Positions 57,132 through 64,000 of a DNA stretch of 64,000 nucleotides are shown here, one piece after another (position 1 is the stretch's first letter; every line of letters begins with the position of its first letter). Both the position numbers and the translations under genes were made by a program. Source of the DNA: Malaya genurostris (lineage: Eukaryota; Arthropoda; Insecta; Diptera; Culicidae). Where the stretch lies: the NCBI RefSeq assembly GCF_030247185.1, contig NC_080571.1, positions 109,637,128-109,701,127 of the forward strand. Direction: 5' to 3'. The notes below the pieces were generated by a model. It was not told the origin of the DNA and made no database searches. It was given only the letters and a program-made list of their open reading frames with translations.

Positions 57132-57831
57132 CCCAGGTAGCAAACATTGTTCTAGTACTGAATATATGCACTCTTCTCGCAACGATTATGCGATTGGAAA
57201 AGCGCACTTCTCTTGTATGATGTGCAACAAGTTCCTTGTTTCATATGTTTCACAACAGTAATATTTACAAATTTCCGGAAAAATAAGTAGTTTTATGACA
57301 ACATTCCATATACATTACCTTTCGCGTGTTAAATTAAAGGTTCCGATTTTGCGGGTTTACTCGTAACAGGTACGTAAATCTTTATAACGTAATAATTTTT
57401 GCAAGAGGAAATCCATATAGGAATGTGTTTGTTGCTAATCAAATGTGTTAGTGGAAGTAAGCTGAAACTGAAATATTTTTTCTAGAGCAGTTTTAAGGAA
57501 AACGGAAGAGTTTAGGACTAAGATTTTCGCTTTTCTTGAATTGTAATTTTAAGAAGAATGAACTAATTGATTTATTTTTCAACCATATGGAAGATTTATT
57601 GATAAAAATCAGGAAAAGAAGCGCCGGTATTTGTTTTTACGCACACATTGTTGGCATTGTTCGTACGCTTGCAAAGAATCTTGAGTTGGTTTCACAAGCA
57701 GTAATATAAATGAATTTTGCATCCCTTCCAAAAACGTGTTGAATCAATTGTCTAACATATCTAACAATAATAACCGTACTAAGGCAATTGTGAAACATGC
57801 CAAATGTAACAAGTTTTAATTGCTACTTGGG
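57132..57831. mobile_element. MITE-like element, CCCAAGTAGCAA ends, 700 bp
   Basis: Left end cccaggtagcaaacattgtt at 57132 and right end aattgctacttggg ending 57831. Interior gatgtgcaacaagttccttg is shared, inverted, with 61814-62127 (aacttgttgcacatc). No transposase frame; target duplication unclear. Confidence 0.7.
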
Positions 57832-57994
57832 TGATGATATGAAAGCTTTTGTTAATAGTGTATTTTCATAAATAAGAAAATACACTATTTTCCCGATATC
57901 ATAACTCATTTTGCTTATTTGCAGAATCAAAATTATGAAACCGTAACAGGATTCTGAATGTCGATACCAAGTACATTTGAGACTGTGATCTCTC

Positions 57995-58330
57995 GCATAT
58001 AGTTTGATTATAAAATGTGAAATGTATGTGTATATGCGTGACACAAATGTGCACTCATTTTTTCTAGGAGATGACAAAACCTGTTGAGATGATTGAACCA
58101 ATTTTCACGAACTTAGATTCCAATAGATGACCCTTCTGGATCGGACTTACGGTTTCAAAATAGCGAGGATCTGCAAAATTTGAGAAAAAATTGTATTCAA
58201 TTTACTCGGAGATGGCTACACCGAGTTCCATTTTAAATAAAAAGATTCTATTTAAAATTTCTTAAACTCAGTTCAATCCTACTTCCGGTGCCGGAATTTC
58301 AGGGTGTTAGTGTTAATTTTCATGTCTGTT
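57995..58330. repeat. decayed R1 copy
   Basis: Contains aatgtatgtgtatatgcgtg, ttctaggagatgacaaaacc, aaccaattttcacgaactta and cctacttccggtgccgga. Non-coding. Confidence 0.55.
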
Positions 58331-58825
58331 TTGTCATAAGGTACCATGTAACGAGAAGCGGTTCTGGAAGTACTGAAAATTGTGATCAGTGCTGTAGTGA
58401 AGATGAGGCGATCGCTTCGAGCGCCAACATCCAGGGGGTGCCAAAACATGATGGAATTATTTCTTCGCGAATCGCCTTCGGCTCATCAGTGTTTAAGGTA
58501 GCTCAAATTGAACTGCCATCTCGCGCCTAACAGTTCAATTAAAAGCGCTAAGCAGAAGCAAAGTTTGGACTATTTACACAACCCTAAAATAATACTGCAC
58601 AGGTTAAATATTATTCCGTAAACGAGTGACGGCTTATTACTGGCCGTCGCAGATTGGGAGCATTTAGGGATTTATCAAAAAATAAATTTCTTTGGAATTT
58701 TTCCGGGAAAACTTTAAGATTAGTATTGTACTGTTACATAAATCCGATAGAATGTCACTGTAATCATAATCATTTATTTACATTAAAGTGCAACTCTATA
58801 GCCATTTAGAATACAAACCGCCATT

Positions 58826-59046
58826 CAGGGACGATCGTAACAATTATATTTCATGATGGCTCTGTATCGGATGGTCGTCCTGCTGCTGATGTTTACTGTC
58901 GTGAAATATGTTAAGACTAGAGCAGTCTCGTTTACTTGGTGGACACTTTGCTGTGTTCCAAGCAGAAATCTACGCGATTCTGTGTGGGGTACAATCGGGA
59001 CTTCTGCAGAGAATCTGTGGTAAACGACAGAACTAGTTTTTTGACC
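58826..59046 (+). pseudogene. LINE RNase H domain remnant
   Basis: Two frames join to an RNase H core: TIIFHDGSVSDGRPAADVYC (DGS with the first catalytic Asp), then, after stops and a frame change near 58910, GGHFAVFQAEIYAILCGVQS (catalytic Glu in QAEI). The spacing fits the N-terminal half of the RNase H domain of a retrotransposon different from LINEs A to C. The later catalytic Asp and His motifs are absent. Confidence 0.7.
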
Positions 59047-59139
59047 AAACAGCGTTATAATCGAGTATTCGAGTATTACGGGAAATTCATTATGTGCATA
59101 ATTGTGTACCACTGCGTCCTATTACATTACCCTTGCGCA

Positions 59140-59505
59140 GAGATGGCATTTCACTAGAGTGATACACCAGGGATAGGTTTCAAATATATACTCCGGATTC
59201 ATTTGCTCCACTCCACACAAAGAGGAAAGCGCACTTCTTCTCAGTGTCCAGACAGACAGACTTTGAGTGCGTGCTTGTGTTGAATGAAGCTGGTGCGAGA
59301 GAATAACATTCTCTTCGCACGAATCGCTCTCACGTGCTCTCGCCTAAATATACCCAAGTGATCACTGGCGCGTGTTGGTGAGCGAACACTTCTGTGAACT
59401 TCAATTAATAGAGAGTAGATCTGGCCTTGCTATGAAAAATTTGCAAGGAAAACCGAAAATTTTACGATAAATTGTTTTATTTTGCTGATTTTGCGTGTTA
59501 GAAAA
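59140..59505 (+). repeat. dispersed repeat D2, second copy
   Basis: Reverse complement of 33950-34320; shares actagagtgatacaccaggg, ctgtgaacttcaattaatag and gtagatctggccttgctatg. Directly followed by the mariner remnant. Confidence 0.75.
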
Positions 59506-59529
59506 GGCCTTTGGTGAACCGTGTCTAGG

Positions 59530-60112
59530 AAAAAACACAGGCATACGAGTGGTATAAACGCTTCAAAGGTGGTCGTACAAGCTTGGATCATGATGAGATC
59601 CCTGGCCGCCCAACAACATCTGTTACTGAAGAAAACATTGAATCGGTGAAGCAAATCGTGTTGCAAAATCGTTCTGTACCGATTAGAGAGATTGCTGTAT
59701 TGTTGGGCATCTCTTATGGATCAGCCGAACACATTTTAACTGATGTTTTTGGTTTGAAACGCGTCGCTTCTCGGCTGGTGCCAAAACAGCTGAATTTCAT
59801 TCAAAAACACAGCGTTGGTTGTGTCGCAGTTTTTGGCCAAAAACTCAACCAATATCATCAACCAAGCACCGTACTCTCCAGATATAACCCCGTTTGACTT
59901 TTTTCTCTTCTCCAGACTCAAATTGCAATTGCGGGGAACGCGTTTTGAGACCATAGAGACCATAAAAGAGAATTCGCTGCGTGAACTAAAGGCCATACCT
60001 TCGGCGGCCTATAAAACTTGTATGGAAAATTGGATCAAGCGTTGGCATGCATGTATTGCCGCAGGAGGAGAGTACTTTGAAGGCGATAATAAAGAAATTT
60101 ATAAAAAATTGA
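59530..60112 (+). pseudogene. mariner-like transposase remnant, centre deleted and frameshifted
   Basis: N-terminal part in one frame: AYEWYKRFKGGRTSLDHDEI, PGRPTTSVTEENIESVKQIV, REIAVLLGISYGSAEHILTD, LVPKQLN. From about 59815 the next frame continues FLAKNSTNIINQAPYSPDIT, PFDFFLFSRLKLQLRGTRFE and NWIKRWHACIAAGGEYFEGD, ending at about 60112. The third catalytic Asp (PFD) is present; the region carrying the first two is deleted. It ends abutting an R1 copy. A different lineage from the other two mariners in the window. Confidence 0.88.
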
Positions 60113-60117
60113 AATTT

Positions 60118-61160
60118 TGCGTTTTGCCTTTCTCATATAGAAAGGTTATGCAATCACTGTGAAAACCGACTTTTGAACCGAGGCCCGGAGGGCCGAGTGT
60201 CATATACCATACGTCTTGTGGTCCCATACAAAATTCCTGAACATTATTTGGATCCGACTTCCGGTTCCGGAATTATGGGGCAAAATGTGCAAAAAATTGT
60301 GAAAATAAGTGCACTAACTTTTCTCAGAGATGGCTAAACCGATTTTCACAAACTGAGATTCAAATGAAAGGTCCTAAGGTCCCATACAAAATTTCTGAAT
60401 ATCATTTGAATCCGACTTCCGGTTCGGGTGCTATGAGGTAAAATGTGCAAAAAAAAGAAAATATGTGTTCTAAATTTTCTCATAGATGGCGAGACCGATT
60501 TTCACAAACTTAGACTTAAATGAAAGGTCTTGTGGTCCCATACAAAATTCCTGAATATTATTTGGATCCGACTTCCGGTTCCGGTATTATGGGTTAAAAT
60601 GTGCAAAAAATTGTGAAAATAAGTGCACTAACTTTTCCCAGAGATGGCTGAACAAAATTTCACAATTTTAAGTTTAAATAAAAGATCTTGAGGTCCCATA
60701 AAAAATTCCTGAATATTGTTTGGATCCGACTTCCGGTTCGGGAGTTATGGGGTAAAATGTGCAAAAAAAGAAAATATGTGTTCTAACTTTTCTCATAGAT
60801 GGCGCGACCGATTTTTACAAACTTAGATTCAAATGAAAGGTCCTGTGGTCCCATACGTAATTCCTGAATTTCATGCGATCCTACTTCCGGATCCGGAAAT
60901 ATAGGGTAGAGTGGGTTAAAAATTGTATACCAAGACTGAAAATGGGGAAAAACCTTAAAAAATTTAGAAATTTATCGATCTCAAATCTTTTCCAATTGAT
61001 AGTTTTTATCAGTAGACGGTCAAACAAACCGATTTCGGTTATTCGTTCAAGAATCGCAGAGAATTATTTTGAAGAATATTACAGTATTATATATGATAGT
61101 ATGATTGATATGAGAAAGGCATCATTACACCACTAGGTGGATAAAAAACAGGTTTTTTAA
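60118..61160. repeat. R1 superfamily copy with internal tandem modules
   Basis: Starts gcctttctcatatagaaagg, has aaccgaggcccggagggccg, then repeated modules of about 160 bases: cagagatggctaaaccgatt, ttcaaatgaaaggtcc, ggtcccatacaaaatt, ggatccgacttccggttccg (at about 60250, 60410, 60565, 60725, 60880). It ends gagaaaggcatcattacacc and actaggtggat. Alternate modules look more alike, suggesting a two-module unit of about 310-330 bases. No CA tract survives. Non-coding. Confidence 0.8.
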
Positions 61161-61450
61161 TAAAATTCCGGTTCTTTTTTGATCATAAGCTATACCCAAG
61201 TAACAATTCAAATGCCTTTAAGTTTTGTTTAAAATTCATAAAAGTAACGATAAAACGTCAGTACGTTTGCTTGTTATTAAGTTACAGTTTCGGTTGAGTT
61301 TTATCATAGTCGTTATAATCCAGTTTAGTACGTTAGTCAATCATCTTCGTCAAAGTTAAGTTCTGTGTTAGTCAGTCCAAGTTTTTGTAGTGGCCGTCTC
61401 CATAATTAGGTTAAAATAAATGGGTTAAATAGGTTAGTTAGGGTTAAATA

Positions 61451-61755
61451 CAGGCCCGTACCCAGGATTTCGTTTCAGGAGGGGCCCAAAGATAAAAAAA
61501 ATGATGTTACTGAACATTGCTTATGTACCTAATTTTAGGTGTGCCTTTTACGGGTGGTTTTGACAGACAGTAAACTTTTCCACTGAAACTGCTATTGTTT
61601 TACATTTCTTTACGTTTACTGTCTTGTTATTTCTGTAACACATGTCTGAGATCTTCTAAAAAATTATATATATCTCATTTTTGGATTTCGGGAGGGGCCA
61701 GGGCACCTCGCCCCCCCCACCTCCCCCCTCGGGTACGTATCCGCAAGCTAATATC
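61451..61755. mobile_element. possible short hAT-like MITE
   Basis: The left end caggcccgtacccaggattt and the right end cgggtacgtatccgc form imperfect inverted termini, with aggaggggccc / gggaggggccagg next to them. About 300 bases, non-coding. No matching 8-bp duplication was seen. Confidence 0.45.
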
Positions 61756-61813
61756 CAGCTCAGACATACTGAACACTGTCCGGTTATGTGTAATATGCAA
61801 CAAGGGAAATTTC

Positions 61814-62127
61814 CCCAAGTAGCAATCAAAGCTTGTTAAAATTGGCATGTTTTACAATCGCTACAGAACGGATTTTCGTGTTAGATATATTAACAATCAT
61901 ATTATTGCTTGTGAAACCGAATCAAAAACCTAAAAGGATTAAGGTCCACATCCGTTTATTTAGCTGCTTTTACAATAAATTCATTTGAGCAGTTTCATTT
62001 TCGGTTTCCACTTAACAAATATTACTGCTATGAAACATATCAAACAAAAAACTTGTTGCACATCATAGTGAAGAAATACAATGAATAGTGAAGAAAAACA
62101 AAGCTAGAACAATGTTTGCTACTTGGG
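61814..62127. mobile_element. MITE-like element, CCCAAGTAGCAA ends, 314 bp
   Basis: cccaagtagcaatcaaagct at 61814 and caatgtttgctacttggg ending 62127 are inverted ends. It is a shorter, inverted relative of 57132-57831. Non-coding. Confidence 0.7.
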
Positions 62128-63164
62128 TCATGTTCATCATTTTGATGTTTTGACGCAACGAAGCTGAAACTGAAACAAATGCGTTTCTAACGGAAGTCTG
62201 CATGGTTTAAAACGATTTTTATTATGATTCATCGACATTTTATATCAAAACTACGATAAATCACAAAGAAATGTTTTTATTGTAAATCGTGCAGATTTTC
62301 GCGCCTTGAATTCAGTGCTTAAAGTCGTTAAGGAAATTACAACTATGAAATTTATAATCTCTTTGCGACAGATTGTCCCGAACAAGTTTACAGAGCAAGA
62401 AACCGTGAATACTGTGATCACCGGGTCGACTTGCTACTGGGTAATTGGAGGGGCTACGCGAGTGAAATTTGTGCACGAAACTATTGTCTTCCTATGGCTG
62501 TGTTATTATATGAATTTACAAGAACAACAAATGTGCAAAACACTGGGTGTTTTATTAATTTGAAATAAAGAAAAATATGTGTTGGCGTGTCTGGTGTTTA
62601 TTGACTATTATTGTTAGGGTCTATTTTCCACTGCGGTACGTACCGACGATGATGCGACGTTATCGATGACGAGCGCCCGTTGTTGCTTCCAGATGAGGTT
62701 GGTGGGCCACGGATGATACCGTATTGGCTTCACCGAGAAGAGCCCTCCTTTACGTTTAGGGCACACCGCCCGAGGGTTGCAAACGGTTTACCTCCTTTAC
62801 GGTTAGACGTAGGTAGTTTCTACTACCTAGGTCGAATCGTGTGCGAGGCGAATTTGGCATATGAAATACGGTTTATTTATTTATATTTTCAAAATCTAGA
62901 TTAGCCTATTATCCTACTATTAAAATCTATAATTCACAATCAAAAAACACAGAAGCTTGAAGAAATTATATACACTAGCACATGAATAAAAATCTAGGAC
63001 ATTGTAACAACAGTTACAAATTCACCCGAATAAATTAAATGTTGATCGTAAAGCCGGTTTTAAAAATTTCTTGAATTTCATAGATCGAACTGGTTAAATT
63101 GGTTTTCAGTCAGCTTTTGTGTTACTTGGGATTACCTTACAGAAAATAATCTCAGTTCGACTTC

Positions 63165-63625
63165 ATGGAGTCGGTTAAAAAATTAGTTGGGGTTAATATT
63201 CTTGAGTTCATCTCGGGCATCAGAAACGCCTACTACGGCTCTGATTGTGATAAAAAACTACAAAACGAAACATATTTCGATTTGCTAAAGATAGTTGAGC
63301 AGATTACCATAAATTTGAATTCAAATAAAAGGTTTTGTTGCTTTTTCATATGTGACTTTTAAATTACATCCGGATCCGACTTTCGTTTCTAGTGTTAAAA
63401 CGTTCTTTATCACCTAGCAGTGAGATGATATTTTAATTAGGGGCTGTCCATAAAAGACGTCACACTTTCATAAATATTCATAAACATTTATTTCAGCTGT
63501 ACCCATTCCTGGATCCAGTTGCTGCAATACCGGAAGTAGTGATCTTATTTGGAATTTGTACCGAATTTTCATATTAACAAATGTAAGAAAGGCATCATTA
63601 CACCACTAGGACGTTTCAACAGGTT
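63165..63625. repeat. R1 fragment with GGGGCTGTC-element end
   Basis: Holds accataaatttgaattcaaa, catccggatccgactttcg, a fragment ggggctgtccataaaagacg (about 63440) of the family at 32725, and the R1 end gaaaggcatcattacaccac. Non-coding. Confidence 0.6.
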
Positions 63626-64000
63626 TTCATCTATCGTCTGTCTGTGTGTGACTATCAGCTGAACATTTACACCTGGTAAAATAAATGTTTTGCACTTTCT
63701 GCTGTACCGGCTAAATCGAGCCATTTTGTTGCATTTCCACAAACGACATCATCAATAGTTAAACTGCAAATGTTGCTGCCGGGCGACGGGTGAACCAACG
63801 AAGCTAACGGATAACAATTGACCGCAAGTTTGTTCGCTCTGGGCAGTTATCTGCTACTACACCATGGTCCTTCCCGCTATTCGCGCTGTCGTACTCATCG
63901 GAAGCTGACGTTCGTTCATTCCTTTTTCATTTTTTTCCCCGGCGAATGAATGCTTCCAGTGTATTCGGAAGCACCGTCAGTGAACGGTCAAATTATAATG
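63626..64000. other. no gene recognised; GC-richer, possibly unique sequence
   Basis: This end of the window lacks the repeat modules seen elsewhere and is less AT-rich (for example gttgctgccgggcgacgggt). It may be host intergenic or exon-flanking sequence; no open frame or splice signal is convincing. Confidence 0.35.

Larger units (their letters stand above)
61195..63130. mobile_element. possible 1.9-kb TIR element, CCCAAGTAACA ends
   Basis: cccaagtaacaattca at 61195 and its inverted counterpart tttgtgttacttggg ending 63130 may be the ends of one element that contains the smaller ones at 61451 and 61814. The match is only 11-12 bases and no target duplication is evident, so the ends might belong to separate elements. 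The frames at 62306-62563 and 62680-62904 have no recognised motif. Confidence 0.4.

Noticed and set aside
61451..61755. Firm call of a hAT MITE
   Set aside because: Terminal similarity is imperfect and no 8-bp duplication was found, so it is listed only at low confidence.

Overview
The window is AT-rich arthropod nuclear DNA, most likely from a culicine mosquito (Aedes-like). I infer this from short insect introns, TATA-box insect promoters, I-clade LINEs with RNase H, mariner, pogo and hAT DNA transposons, tRNA-derived SINEs and very dense dispersed repeats. It is dominated by mobile elements; I see no rRNA, CRISPR, bacterial operon or recognisable virus. Genus-level assignment is inference only.

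Two pieces of probable host gene stand out. At 3164-3248 (+) lies a first coding exon for a signal peptide, with a leader free of ATG, a good Kozak context and a phase-1 GTGAGT donor. Its remaining exons are not recognisable, so much of the rest of the window may be its first intron. At 41901-42542 (-) lies a complete small two-exon gene for a secreted D/H-rich and VPV/VEK-repeat protein, probably structural (cuticle-like), with TATA box, 60-bp intron and polyA signal.

Layout. 1-480: internally deleted mariner. 480-3250: leader and exon of the signal-peptide gene. 3250-9800: dispersed repeats, a 69-bp-arm foldback, a 329-bp tandem array, a (CA)n tract, and two LINE remnants. 9.8-13.4 kb: nothing recognised. 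13.4-15.4 kb: pentanucleotide satellite, LINE endonuclease and reverse-transcriptase remnants, SINE. 17.7-18.6 kb: decayed mariner. 20.4-21.4 kb: TIR element of the CACGGAA family. 22.1-23.7 kb: palindromic repeat and SINE. 24.0-27.1 kb: nearly complete pogo-like transposon with a C-terminal PHD finger. 28.0-32.5 kb: I-clade LINE copy A with a nested SINE. 32.7-33.8 kb: GGGGCTGTC TIR element. 34.97-40.81 kb: full-length LINE copy B with both ORFs open. 43.4-48.6 kb: hAT transposon with two introns, interrupted by a second CACGGAA element. 49.1-53.1 kb: 5'-truncated LINE copy C with an open ORF2. 53.4-54.8 kb: palindromic repeat carrying a long (AT)n. 55.98-56.61 kb: hAT MITE with perfect 8-bp duplications. 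57-64 kb: further MITEs, an RNase H remnant, a deleted mariner and tandem repeats.

The strongest results are boundary-level. LINE B is flanked by a 13-bp target duplication and sits inside a repeat whose uninterrupted paralogue is at 53.5 kb. LINE A and LINE C also have duplications. Removing the nested element at 46548-47768 with one TA rejoins the hAT reading frame exactly. LINE A looks like a chimera or deletion product. One repeat superfamily carries microsatellite seeds at fixed internal positions, which explains the long (CA)n and (AT)n tracts.
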